From contig JAURZM010000020.1 of assembly GCA_030653385.1 (NCBI GenBank), positions 62,001 through 126,000 of the forward strand: a stretch of DNA of 64,000 bases, in the 5' to 3' direction. A program made the translations under genes and the position numbers. Shown here piece after piece: positions 35,775-47,572 of the stretch. The number at the start of each line of letters is the position of its first letter. The stretch's first letter is position 1. The notes below the pieces were generated by a model. It was not told the DNA's origin and made no database searches. It saw nothing but the letters and a program-made list of their open reading frames with translations. This DNA is from Rubrivivax sp. GTDB lineage: Bacteria; Pseudomonadota; Gammaproteobacteria; Burkholderiales; Burkholderiaceae_C.

Positions 35775-37487
35775 CTAGGGCTGTTTCCAGGCCTGGGTTC
35801 GGCGGCCCACCCACCAGCCCAGCGCCATGAACAGCAGGATGGCCACGGTGTTGGCCATCGCAATCAGGATGGCCATGGCCGCGGCGGCGCCGATCTCGCC
35901 CGCTTCGTCCAGGTTCAGGATGGCGATGGCGGCCACCTTGGTCCCTGGCGAATACAAGAAGACGACGGCCGAGATGGTGGTCATCGCGTTGATGAAGAAA
36001 TAACGCGCGATGTCCACCAGCGCCGGTGTGCAGATGGGCAGCGTGACACGCCAGAAGGTTTTGTAGAAGGGCACCTTCATGCTGGCCGAGACGGCTTCGA
36101 ATTCCGGGTCCAGCGACTTCAGCGCGGTGACGGCCGTCAGGTGGCCCGTGGTGTAGAAGTGCACCACCGTGCACACGGTCAGCAGCGTCAGCGTGTGGTA
36201 CAGGCCGTTCAGCGGGTTGGACGGCTCATTGAAGTAGAAGATGTAGGCGAGGCCCAGCACCAGCCCCGGCACCGCCATCGGCAACATGGCCAGCAAGCGC
36301 AGCATGCTGCGCAGCGGCCTGGCGCCCTGGGTCTTTTCCAGCAGGTAGGCGCCGCTGAACACCAGCAGCGTGCCGAAGACCGCGGTGCCGGTGGCCATCA
36401 GCAGGCTGTTGATGAAGGCCGTGCCCACCTCGGCTTCGAACAGACCGTAGGTGTAGTGCTTCAGGCTGGGCTGCAGGTTGTAGGGCCAGAAAGTGGCCAG
36501 TGACGCAAACACCGCCATGCCCAACATGGCCAGGATCAGCAGGCACACCCCGGCGCAGTACAGCGCCATCAGACGGTCGAACCAGGGCACCTGCTTGGGC
36601 CGGTAAGGCACGGCGCGTGCGGTCAACATGGCCGTCTGTTTTTTGCTGACCCAGTGGTCCACCGCAAAGGTCAGCACGGCCGGTGCCAGCAGCAGCAGCG
36701 CCACCACGGCGCCGCGGTGGAAGTCCTGCTGGCCGATGACCAGCTTGAACACGTCGGTGGCCAGCACATTGAAGTTGCCGCCGATGACCTTGGGGATGCC
36801 GAAGTCGGTGATGACCAGCGTGAACACCACCAGCGCGGCGCTGATCAGGCCGTACTTGGCGCCCGGCAGCGTGATGGTGAAGAAGGTGCGCCGCGAGCTC
36901 GTGCCCATGGCGCTGGCGGCTTCGTACAGGCGTGCGTCCGACGCCGACAGGGCCGTCACCAGGATCATCAGCGCATGCGGGAAGGTGCTGAAGATCTCGG
37001 CCAGCACGATGCCCGGTGCGCCGTAGATCTGCTCGATGCCCAGCGCCAGCATCCAGCTTTTCAGCACACCCTGGTTGCCGAACCAGTAGATCAGTGAAAT
37101 GGCCGCCAGCAGCGAAGGTGCCAGCAGCGGCACCAGAGTGATCGTGCGTGCCAGGCCCTTGAAGCGCATGCAACTGCGTGTGAGCGCGTAGGCAAACACA
37201 AAGGCCGCGGGCACGGTGACCAGCGTGACCACCGCACTGACCCAGACGCTGTTCCACACCGACTGCATCAGCGCCGGCGTCTGCGCGTAGCTGATGAAAT
37301 TTGCCAGGCCGACGAAGCGGTCCTGGTCGTTCTGCACCGCCTTCAGCAGCAGCGTGAACAGCGGCCCGGCCAGGAAGGCCAGCAAAGCCAGCACCACCAG
37401 CGCCAGGGCCAGGTGGGCCAAGCGGTCGGTCCAGTGCACACGCTGGCGCACCGGCGTGTCGCGGGGGGCCAGCACGGCGGTGTTCAC
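35775..37487 (-). CDS. phnU: Fused two-domain ABC permease for 2-aminoethylphosphonate
   Basis: The 570-residue protein has about twelve transmembrane helices in two repeats, each with an ABC permease loop: [27 protein letters not shown] in the first half and [27 protein letters not shown] in the second. The two permease units that are separate genes (PhnU, PhnV) in Salmonella-type systems are fused, as in the iron(III)/thiamine-type permeases. It should form the membrane channel for the binding protein encoded at 38572 and be driven by the ATPase at 37492. Four bases separate it from the ATPase gene. Confidence 0.88.
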   Translation of the reverse strand: MNTAVLAPRDTPVRQRVHWTDRLAHLALALVVLALLAFLAGPLFTLLLKAVQNDQDRFVGLANFISYAQTPALMQSVWNSVWVSAVVTLVTVPAAFVFAYALTRSCMRFKGLARTITLVPLLAPSLLAAISLIYWFGNQGVLKSWMLALGIEQIYGAPGIVLAEIFSTFPHALMILVTALSASDARLYEAASAMGTSSRRTFFTITLPGAKYGLISAALVVFTLVITDFGIPKVIGGNFNVLATDVFKLVIGQQDFHRGAVVALLLLAPAVLTFAVDHWVSKKQTAMLTARAVPYRPKQVPWFDRLMALYCAGVCLLILAMLGMAVFASLATFWPYNLQPSLKHYTYGLFEAEVGTAFINSLLMATGTAVFGTLLVFSGAYLLEKTQGARPLRSMLRLLAMLPMAVPGLVLGLAYIFYFNEPSNPLNGLYHTLTLLTVCTVVHFYTTGHLTAVTALKSLDPEFEAVSASMKVPFYKTFWRVTLPICTPALVDIARYFFINAMTTISAVVFLYSPGTKVAAIAILNLDEAGEIGAAAAMAILIAMANTVAILLFMALGWWVGRRTQAWKQP

Positions 37488-37491
37488 GGCT

Positions 37492-38562
37492 TCAGCTGAA
37501 GACCCGCATGCGTTCGGGCAGCAGGCGCAGCGGCAGCCGGCTGCCTTCTGCCAGCTGCGCTTCGGCCAGGTAGTTCAGCGACAGGTAGACGGTGATGGCC
37601 TGCGCGCCCAGCGTGTCGGCCCGCACGCGCACCAGGCAGTAGGGGCCCATGAAGTCGATCTTTTCGATCTGGCCTTCGAAGACGTTGCTGTCACCCGCCG
37701 CGATGGGCCGCGCCAGCACGTCTTCGGGCCGCAGGTAGATGCGCAGTTCACGGCCGCTTTCGTGACCGTTCACGGAACTGTGTTCACAGTGCAGCACCTG
37801 CTGCCCCACGCGCAGCCCGCCGGCGTGCGCGGTGGCCGGCAGCGCGTTGATGCGGCCCACGAAGTCGGCCACGAACAGCGTGGCCGGTTCGCGGTAGACC
37901 TGCATCGCCGTGCCCACCTGTTCGATGCTGCCCTGGTTCATGACCACGATGCGGTCGGCCACCGCAAAGGCTTCTTCCTGGTCGTGCGTGACCATGATGG
38001 TGGTCACGCCCAGCTGGCGTTGCAGGCTGCGGATTTCGCTGCGCAGCTTCACACGCACGATGGCGTCTAGCGCCGACAGCGGTTCGTCCAGCAGCAGCAG
38101 GCCCGGCTTCGTGGCCAGCGCACGCGCCAGCGCAATGCGCTGCTGCTGGCCACCCGACAGCTGGGCCGGGAACTTGGCCTCGCTGCCGGGCAGGCCCACC
38201 AGCGCCAGCAACTCGGCCACGCGTGCACGCGCCTGGGTCTTGGGCACCTTGCGGTTGACCAGACCATAGGCCACGTTGTCGGCCACGTTCAGATTGGGGA
38301 ACAGCGCATAACTCTGGAACACGATGCCGTAGTCGCGTTCGGCCGGCGGCAGTTGCGAGATGTCGCGCCCGGCCAGTTCGATGCGGCCGGCAGTCTGCAC
38401 CTCCAGCCCCGCGATGATGCGCAGCAAGGTGGTCTTGCCGCAGCCGCTGGGGCCCAGGAAACACACGAACTCGCCCTGGTTGATGTCCAGGTCGATGCCC
38501 TTCAGCGCGCTGAAGCTGCCGAAGTCCTTGCGGACCCCGGCGAGCCGAAGGTAAGGTGTCAC
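37492..38562 (-). CDS. phnT: ABC transporter ATP-binding protein, phosphonate uptake
   Basis: The 356-residue ATPase has Walker A GPSGCGKT (37-44), a Q-loop VFQSYALFPNLNV, the signature LSGGQQQRIALARAL, Walker B LLLLDEPLSALD and H-loop TIMVTHDQEEAFAVADRI. The C-terminal third is a TOBE-type domain (VGQQVLHCEHSS, IYLRPEDVLARPI). It energises the permease encoded downstream. Nine bases separate it from the binding-protein gene; genes are in the order binding protein, ATPase, permease, phnW. Confidence 0.9.
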   Translation of the reverse strand: MTPYLRLAGVRKDFGSFSALKGIDLDINQGEFVCFLGPSGCGKTTLLRIIAGLEVQTAGRIELAGRDISQLPPAERDYGIVFQSYALFPNLNVADNVAYGLVNRKVPKTQARARVAELLALVGLPGSEAKFPAQLSGGQQQRIALARALATKPGLLLLDEPLSALDAIVRVKLRSEIRSLQRQLGVTTIMVTHDQEEAFAVADRIVVMNQGSIEQVGTAMQVYREPATLFVADFVGRINALPATAHAGGLRVGQQVLHCEHSSVNGHESGRELRIYLRPEDVLARPIAAGDSNVFEGQIEKIDFMGPYCLVRVRADTLGAQAITVYLSLNYLAEAQLAEGSRLPLRLLPERMRVFS

Positions 38563-38571
38563 GCTGACGGC

Positions 38572-39618
38572 TTACCGCTTTTCACTTTTGGCGTTGTAGC
38601 GCTTGTTCCACTCGGTCAGGATGCGTTCGCGGTTTTCGGCGGCCCAGCTGAAGTCCATCTTGACTAGGCGCGCTTCGTAGTCCGCCGGCACGTTGGCCAG
38701 CGGCGCGGCCACACCGGGCTGCGCGGTGATGGCGAAGTTCTTGCCGTAGAGAATCATCGCGTCCTTGCTGCTGGCCCAGTCGGCCAGCTTCTTGGCGGCG
38801 TCCAGCTTCTTGGTGCCCTTGTGGATGGCAAAGGCCTCCAGGTCCCAGCCCAGGCCTTCTTTCGGGAACACCAGGTCGATGGGGGCGCCCTTGGCCTTGT
38901 TGCTGTTGGCGCGGTACTCGAAGCTGATGCCCACCACGTATTCGCCGGCCGAGGCCATGTTGCAGGGCTTGCTGCCGCTGTGCGTGTACTGCGCGATGTT
39001 CTCGTGCAGGCCGTCCATGTACTTCCAGCCGTCACCCTTGCCGTCCTTGTCACCCCACAGCGTGAGCCAGGCGGTGACATCGAAGAAGCCGGTACCCGAG
39101 CTGGCCGGGTTGGGCATCACGATCTGGCCCTTGTAGGCGGGCTTGAGCAGGTCTTTCCAAGTCTCGGGCTTGGGGATGCCCTTCTTCGCCGCTTCCACGG
39201 TGTTGAAGCAGATGGTGGCGCCCCACACGTCCATGCCAAACCAGGCCGGCGGGTTTTTCTTGTCCATGTACTTGGACATGATTGCGTCGGCGTTCAGCGG
39301 CCGGTAGGGTTCGAGCATGCCGTTTTTGTCCAGCAGCGCCAGGCTGCTGGCGGCCACGCCCATCACCGCATCGGCCTGCGGGTTGGCCTTTTCGGCCAGC
39401 AGCTTGGCGGTGATGACGCCGGTGCTGTCGCGCACCCATTTCAGTTCGATGTCGGGGTACTGTTTGTTGAAGCCTTCCTGGTAGGCCTTCAGCTGGTCGG
39501 TTTCGAGCGCCGTGTAGACCAGCAGCGTGGTTTTCTGGGCCAGCGCGGCGCCGCTGAACGTGGACAGGGCCAGCAGCGCGCCGGCGGCCAGCATCGACAG
39601 GGGGCGGGTGATGTGCAT
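38572..39618 (-). CDS. phnS: Periplasmic 2-aminoethylphosphonate-binding protein
   Basis: The 348-residue protein has a signal peptide (1 to about 28, SGAALAQ) and an extracellular solute-binding domain of the iron/thiamine/spermidine type: TLLVYTALETDQLKAYQEGFNKQYP, AVMGVAASSLALLDKNGML, WGATICFNTVEAAKKGIPKPETWKDLL, ANSNKAKGAPIDLVFPKEG. Context (ABC genes and phnW downstream, phosphonate regulator upstream) identifies the ligand as 2-aminoethylphosphonate or a relative. Start at ATG 39616-39618, following AGGAGAAC. It is the first gene of the leftward operon and sits behind the divergent control region. Confidence 0.88.
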   Translation of the reverse strand: MHITRPLSMLAAGALLALSTFSGAALAQKTTLLVYTALETDQLKAYQEGFNKQYPDIELKWVRDSTGVITAKLLAEKANPQADAVMGVAASSLALLDKNGMLEPYRPLNADAIMSKYMDKKNPPAWFGMDVWGATICFNTVEAAKKGIPKPETWKDLLKPAYKGQIVMPNPASSGTGFFDVTAWLTLWGDKDGKGDGWKYMDGLHENIAQYTHSGSKPCNMASAGEYVVGISFEYRANSNKAKGAPIDLVFPKEGLGWDLEAFAIHKGTKKLDAAKKLADWASSKDAMILYGKNFAITAQPGVAAPLANVPADYEARLVKMDFSWAAENRERILTEWNKRYNAKSEKR

Positions 39619-39736
39619 CGGGGTTCTCCTCGGGGTGTGCTGAAAAGGGCCAACCAAGCAGCGTGCGGGGTTTGTGTGTCGGCCGTGTGACCGCTCGTTG
39701 CATGGTGCGTGCCAGCCCCGCCAGAAGCGCAGGGGC

Positions 39737-39766
39737 AATCTAGCCGCGCGCCCTTGGGGCTGTCAA
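39737..39766 (-). promoter_or_regulatory. Leftward sigma70-like promoter of the phnSTUW operon
   Basis: Read on the minus strand, a perfect TTGACA (39766-39761) is followed after 18 bases by TAGATT (39742-39737), four of six matches to the -10 consensus. It lies about 120 bases before the binding-protein ATG. The -35 element is part of the left arm of the palindrome described next, so a bound regulator should block it. Confidence 0.5.
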
Positions 39767-39791
39767 CGGTATTTGGCCTATTGTTGACAAT
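39761..39791. promoter_or_regulatory. GntR-type operator palindromes between divergent phn operons
   Basis: TGTCAAC (39761-39767) and GTTGACA (39783-39789) form a perfect inverted repeat with 15 bases between. The right arm is embedded in ATTGT-TG-ACAAT (39780-39791), a perfect short palindrome of the kind FCD-class GntR proteins bind. The site covers both outward -35 elements. Confidence 0.6.
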
Positions 39792-39812
39792 TGACGATTT
39801 GCACCGTCCAAT
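39784..39812 (+). promoter_or_regulatory. Rightward sigma70-like promoter of the phnR-phnA-phnY operon
   Basis: TTGACA at 39784-39789 and TCCAAT at 39807-39812 (four of six -10 matches) are 17 bases apart and point to the GntR gene starting at 39865. The -35 lies inside the palindromic operator, consistent with autoregulation. Confidence 0.45.
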
Positions 39813-39864
39813 GGCCACGTGGCTGTTCCTGGTGCCCAGGCCGCCGCGACCCCGTGCATCCACC

Positions 39865-43257
<3,393 letters not shown>

Positions 43258-43288
43258 AGCCGAGCCTTTCCCGGTTCATGATGCCGTC

Positions 43289-44962
43289 TTGATCCACCTG
43301 CTCAATCTGCTGGCCGCGATTGCCCTGCTCGTCTGGGGCACACACATCGTGCGCACCGGCGTGCTGCGTGTGTTCGGCGAAAACCTGCGCCAGGTGCTGG
43401 CGCGCAGCTTCGGCAACCGCTTCGCCGCCGCCACCGCGGGCCTGGGTGTGACCAGCCTGGTGCAAAGCAGCACCGCCACCTGCCTGATCGTGGCTTCGTT
43501 CGTGGGCTCGGGTCTGGTGGGCACGGCTGCCGCGTTGGCCGTGATGCTGGGCGCCGACGTGGGCACGGCTTTGATGGCGGTGGTCTTCAGCTTCGACCTG
43601 TCGTGGCTGAGCCCGCTGCTCATCTTCACCGGCGTGGTGATGTTCATCAGCCGCCAGAACAGCAACACCGGGCGCATCGGGCGGGTGCTGATCGGCCTGG
43701 GGCTCATCACGCTGGCGCTGCAACTCATCGTGGCCGCCACCAAGCCGCTGACCGCCGCGCCCGAGGTGCGTGCGCTCTTGGTGGCACTGCCCAACGAGAT
43801 GCTGCTGGACATGGTGGTGGGCGCCGCGCTGGCGGTGCTGTCGTACAGCAGCCTGGCCATCGTGCTGCTGACGGCCGCGCTCACCTCACAAGGCATGTTG
43901 CCGGCGCAGGTGGCGCTGGGCCTGGTGCTGGGCGCCAATGTGGGCAGCGGCCTGCTGGCGATGCTGGTCACCAGCAACGGCAAACCCGAGCTGCGCCGCC
44001 TGCCGCTGGGCAACTTCATCTTCAAGGTGGTGGGCGCCTTGCTGGTCATTCCTTTCCTGCCGCAGATCCACACCGAGCTGCAGCACTGGGTGGGCGAAGT
44101 GCACCAGCAGGTGGTGCTGTTCCATTTGGCCTTCAACACCATGCTGGCGCTGGTGTTCATCGGTTTCACCGGCCCGATGGCACGCCTGGTGGAAAAGCTG
44201 CTGCCCAAGCCCGTGCATGGTGCCATCGGCGACCGCCCGCGTCACCTGGACCCGGTGGCGCTGGCCACGCCTTCACTGGCCATCAGCTGCGCCGCGCGTG
44301 AAGCGCTGCACCAGGCCGACGTGGTGGAAACCATGCTGCGCGGTGTGCTGCCGGTGATGCGCGACAACGACCTGGTGCTGGCCGAACGCCTGCGCCAGAT
44401 GGACGACACGGTGGACGACCTGTACTCGGCCATCAAGTTCTACCTGACGCAGATCTCGCGCGAAGCGCTGAGCGAACGTGAAGGCCGGCGCTGGGCCGAC
44501 ATCGTCAGCTTCACGATCAACATGGAACAGATCGGTGACAGCATCGAACGGGTGCTGCAGGACCTGGAAGACAAGAAGATCCGCAAGAACCGCAGCTTCA
44601 GCGACGCCGGCATGGCCGAGATCTGCCACCTACATGAAAGGCTCTTGAGCAACCTGCGGCTGGGCATGAGCGTCTTCCTGGACGGCCATGTGCGCGACGC
44701 ACAGAAGCTGCTGGAAGAGAAGGCACGTTTCCGCGACCTGGAACACGAATACGCGGCCAACCACATCGGCCGGCTGCAGGACAACACCGCGCAGAGCATC
44801 GAGACCAGTTCGCTGCACCTGGACCTGATCAGCGAACTGAAGCGCATCAATTCGCACATCTGCAGCATCGCCTACCCCATCCTGGAATCGGCCGGTGCCT
44901 TGTCGGCCACACGCATCCGGCAAAGCCAGCTGGGCGCGCTTGATGAAGCGGGACGCCGCTGA
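43289..44962 (+). CDS. Na+/Pi cotransporter family protein with PhoU domain
   Basis: The 557-residue protein has two repeats of the NptA/Na-Pi cotransporter signature: GLGVTSLVQSSTATCLIVASFV and VLSYSSLAIVLLTAALTSQGML, each with several membrane helices, then a cytoplasmic PhoU-like helical domain (about 350-540, MDDTVDDLYSAIKFYL, NMEQIGDSIERVLQDLEDKKI). It should move phosphate across the inner membrane. Inside a phosphonate operon it probably handles the phosphate released by PhnA. The start is a TTG at 43289, because upstream ATGs are out of frame or blocked. Confidence 0.88.
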   Translation: MIHLLNLLAAIALLVWGTHIVRTGVLRVFGENLRQVLARSFGNRFAAATAGLGVTSLVQSSTATCLIVASFVGSGLVGTAAALAVMLGADVGTALMAVVFSFDLSWLSPLLIFTGVVMFISRQNSNTGRIGRVLIGLGLITLALQLIVAATKPLTAAPEVRALLVALPNEMLLDMVVGAALAVLSYSSLAIVLLTAALTSQGMLPAQVALGLVLGANVGSGLLAMLVTSNGKPELRRLPLGNFIFKVVGALLVIPFLPQIHTELQHWVGEVHQQVVLFHLAFNTMLALVFIGFTGPMARLVEKLLPKPVHGAIGDRPRHLDPVALATPSLAISCAAREALHQADVVETMLRGVLPVMRDNDLVLAERLRQMDDTVDDLYSAIKFYLTQISREALSEREGRRWADIVSFTINMEQIGDSIERVLQDLEDKKIRKNRSFSDAGMAEICHLHERLLSNLRLGMSVFLDGHVRDAQKLLEEKARFRDLEHEYAANHIGRLQDNTAQSIETSSLHLDLISELKRINSHICSIAYPILESAGALSATRIRQSQLGALDEAGRR

Positions 44963-44964
44963 CC

Positions 44965-45594
44965 ATGCTGAGCCTGCACGACATCGAAACCGTGTTCGCG
45001 CGCCGCGGCCACGAGCAGTACGCGGGTGAACCGGTGACGCAACTGGAACACGCGCTGCAGACCGCCGCGCTGGCCGAAGCCGCTGGCGCCGACGACGAAC
45101 GGGTCACCGCCTGCCTGCTGCACGACCTGGGCCACCTGCTGCAGGACCTGGGCTCGGGCGAAGACAGCCCCACGCTGCGGGGCGTGGACGATGTGCACCA
45201 GTACGCCGCGCTGCCCTTTCTGCGCGGCTTGTTCAGTGAACGTGTGCTGGGTGGCATCCAGCTGCACGTCGACGCCAAGCGCTACCTGTGTGCCACCGTG
45301 CCCGGTTACGAAGCCGCACTGTCGGACGACAGCCAGCGCAGCTTGAAGCTGCAGGGCGGTGTGTTCGACGCCGATCAAGCCGCTGCCTTCATCAAGCGCC
45401 CCGGCGCAGCCGACGCCGTGAAGCTGCGGCAGTGGGACGATCTGGCCAAAGTTGAAGGTGGCGCCACACCGTCATTGAGCCACTTCCTCGTACGCGCCCA
45501 GCGCTGCTGCATCTTGCCCCCTACGGGCCTGCGGCCCGGTCCCCCCAAGGGGGAGCGCCCGCCTTGGGACGGCCCGGCGCCGGGCGGTGCTTGA
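44965..45594 (+). CDS. PhnZ-like HD-domain oxygenase, phosphonate operon
   Basis: The 209-residue protein is an HD-domain protein of the phosphonate-operon type. Residues recalled from PhnZ line up: Tyr19 and Glu22 (QYAGEPVTQLEH), His29, His53-Asp54 and His57 (LLHDLGHLL), His78, His101, Lys105 (HVDAKRY) and Asp158 (WDDLAK). PhnZ uses two irons and oxygen to cut hydroxylated phosphonates to an acid and phosphate. The ATG is two bases after the transporter stop. The last 30 residues (from about 182, ILPPTGLRPGPP..., PAPGGA) are encoded by a GC-rich hairpin repeat and are not part of the fold. Confidence 0.85.
   Translation: MLSLHDIETVFARRGHEQYAGEPVTQLEHALQTAALAEAAGADDERVTACLLHDLGHLLQDLGSGEDSPTLRGVDDVHQYAALPFLRGLFSERVLGGIQLHVDAKRYLCATVPGYEAALSDDSQRSLKLQGGVFDADQAAAFIKRPGAADAVKLRQWDDLAKVEGGATPSLSHFLVRAQRCCILPPTGLRPGPPKGERPPWDGPAPGGA
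45514..45590 (+). repeat. GC-rich hairpin element encoding the C-terminal tail of the HD protein
   Basis: The stretch contains CCCCC-AA-GGGGG, GGGCC-TGC-GGCCC and a GCCCGGCGCCGGGC palindrome, unlike the surrounding coding sequence. It is translated as a Pro/Gly-rich tail (PPTGLRPGPPKGERP...PAPGGA) and runs up to the TTG start of the next gene. It looks like a mobile or amplified small element that landed at the gene end. Confidence 0.6.
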
Positions 45595-46463
45595 GCCTGA
45601 CCTGGCCGGTCGTGCTGGCCGTGCTGCTGGGCGCGGCCCTGCACGCGAGCTGGAACGCGTTGGTCAAGTCGGCCGGCGACAAAACCGTGGACACGGCGCT
45701 GGTGCACTTCCTAGCCGCCATCGTGGCGCTGCCTTTGCTGTTCCTGGTGGGCCTGCCCAGCGCAGGCGCTGCGCCCTACATCGCAGCTTCGCTGCTGATC
45801 CACGTTGCTTACTACATTGCACTGGCCGGGGCCTATCAGCACGGTGAGCTGGGCATGACCTATCCCATCATGCGTGGCTTCGCGCCGCTGCTGGTGGCTC
45901 TGGGCAGCGGCAGCCTGCTGGGCGAAACGCTCGCGGCCACGGCCTGGCTGGGCACCATCGCCATCACGCTGGGCGTGGCGATGGTCGGCCTGGCGCACCC
46001 GGGCCAGGCGCTGCACCACCGCAAGGCCCTGGCCTTTGCCTTTGCCAACGCCGGCATCATCGCCATTTACACCTTCATCGACGGCATGGGCGTGCGCACC
46101 GAGGTGGCCGCCGGTGGCAGCGCCTGGCGCTACGTGATGATCCTTTTCGTGCTGGACGGCCTACCTTACCCGCTGCTGGTGTGGCTGCGCCGCACACCCG
46201 CACAGCGGCGCGAGATCGTGGCCTACGCGCGCACCCGCTGGCCCATCGCGGCGCTGGGCGGTGCCGCATCGATCGGCAGTTATGCCATCGCGCTGTGGGC
46301 GATGACCAAGGCGCCGGTGGCCAGCGTGGCGGCGCTGCGCGAAACCAGCGTGCTGTTTGCGGCGTTGCTGGGCACCTGGCTGCTGAAAGAGAAGTTCGGC
46401 ATGCAGCGAGCACTGGGCACCTTGGTGGTGGTGCTGGGAGTGATCAGCCTGCGGCTGTCCTGA
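45591..46463 (+). CDS. EamA/DMT-type membrane protein of phosphonate operons
   Basis: The 290-residue protein has about ten transmembrane helices in two EamA (DMT) repeats: VVLAVLLGAALHASWNALVKSAGD, GELGMTYPIMRGFAPLLVALGSGSLLGETL and IGSYAIALWAMTKAPVASVAALRETSVLFAALLGTWLLKEKFG. It resembles the membrane protein family repeatedly found in phosphonate gene clusters and may export a product or import a phosphonate. The TTG at 45591 overlaps the upstream TGA; no ribosome site is visible because the hairpin repeat occupies the upstream bases, so it probably depends on coupled translation. Confidence 0.83.
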   Translation: MSLTWPVVLAVLLGAALHASWNALVKSAGDKTVDTALVHFLAAIVALPLLFLVGLPSAGAAPYIAASLLIHVAYYIALAGAYQHGELGMTYPIMRGFAPLLVALGSGSLLGETLAATAWLGTIAITLGVAMVGLAHPGQALHHRKALAFAFANAGIIAIYTFIDGMGVRTEVAAGGSAWRYVMILFVLDGLPYPLLVWLRRTPAQRREIVAYARTRWPIAALGGAASIGSYAIALWAMTKAPVASVAALRETSVLFAALLGTWLLKEKFGMQRALGTLVVVLGVISLRLS

Positions 46464-46512
46464 GCGCAAGCGAAAATCGGCACACAAGCCACAGCAACGG
46501 AGCAGGTCAACC

Positions 46513-47541
46513 ATGTCCCACACGGTGTTTGTCTCCGGCGGCAGCGGCTACATCGCCGGCTTCCTGATCCGCCAGCTCGTGGCCGAAGGCTGGACGGTGC
46601 ACACCTCGGTGCGCAGCCTGGCCACGGAAGCGCAGGTGCGCGAGCTGCTGCAGGTGGACAACCGCCGCCTGCGGTTTTTCGCCGCCGACCTGAACGTCGA
46701 TGCCGGCTGGGCCGAAGCCATGGCCGGCTGCAGCCACGTGGCCCATGTGGCTTCGCCGCTGCCCATGGGTGCGCCCAAAAACGCCGACGAGCTGATCGTG
46801 CCGGCCCGCGACGGTGCGCTTCGTGCCTTGCGCGCCGCCAAGGCGGCCGGTGTCAGGCGCTTCGTGATGACTTCGTCGGTGGCCGCCATCGCCTACGGCC
46901 GCGGCCGTGGTGTGCACCACTTCACCGAAGCCGACTGGACCGATCTGTCCAAGCCCGGCGCGCGCAAGGAGATCAGCGCCTACATCCAGAGCAAGACGGT
47001 GGCCGAAAAGGCGGCGCGTGAGTGGATGGCCACCGAAGGCGGCACGATGGAATTTGTCAGCATCTGCCCGTCGGTGGTGCTGGGCCCGGTCTTGAGCCGC
47101 GACTACTCGGCTTCGCTGGTCATCGTGAAAAAGCTGCTCGACGGCAGCCTGGGCGCCTGCCCCGACATCGGCTTCGGCGTGGTGGACGTGCGCGACGTGG
47201 CCGACCTGCATGTGCGTGCGCTGAACGCACCCGGCATCGCGGGCGAACGTTTCATCGCCAACGACCGGTTCATGAAACTGGGCGAGATCGCCGACGTGCT
47301 GCGATCAAAACTGGGCGCAGAAGCCCACAAGGTCACGACACGCCAGGTGCCCGACTGGATGGTGCGCGTGACCGCACTCTTCGTGCCCTTGGCCAAGGCG
47401 GTGGTGGGCGAACTGGGTTCCGTGCGCCACCAGAGCCCGGCCCACGCCAAGGCCGTGCTGGGCTGGCAGGCACGGCCGGCGGAGCAAAGCATCGTCGACG
47501 CCGCGCGCAGCCTCTTGGACCAGGGCCTGGTCAAACGCTGA
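46513..47541 (+). CDS. NAD-dependent epimerase / dihydroflavonol-reductase-like protein
   Basis: The 342-residue extended SDR protein has HTVFVSGGSGYIAGFLIRQLVAEG at the start, a GCSHVAHVASPLP segment, a VMTSSVAAIAYGRG strand and the catalytic YIQSK (Tyr-x3-Lys) before TVAEKAAREW. GPVLSRDYSASLVIVKKLLDG and VVDVRDVADLHVRAL are typical of the dihydroflavonol-4-reductase/aldehyde reductase group. It probably reduces an aldehyde or ketone with NADPH. It is separate from the phosphonate operon by 49 bases on the same strand; a CGGAGCAGG site precedes the ATG. Confidence 0.87.
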   Translation: MSHTVFVSGGSGYIAGFLIRQLVAEGWTVHTSVRSLATEAQVRELLQVDNRRLRFFAADLNVDAGWAEAMAGCSHVAHVASPLPMGAPKNADELIVPARDGALRALRAAKAAGVRRFVMTSSVAAIAYGRGRGVHHFTEADWTDLSKPGARKEISAYIQSKTVAEKAAREWMATEGGTMEFVSICPSVVLGPVLSRDYSASLVIVKKLLDGSLGACPDIGFGVVDVRDVADLHVRALNAPGIAGERFIANDRFMKLGEIADVLRSKLGAEAHKVTTRQVPDWMVRVTALFVPLAKAVVGELGSVRHQSPAHAKAVLGWQARPAEQSIVDAARSLLDQGLVKR

Positions 47542-47572
47542 AGCCCGCCACATCCACCACCGAGAACCGACC

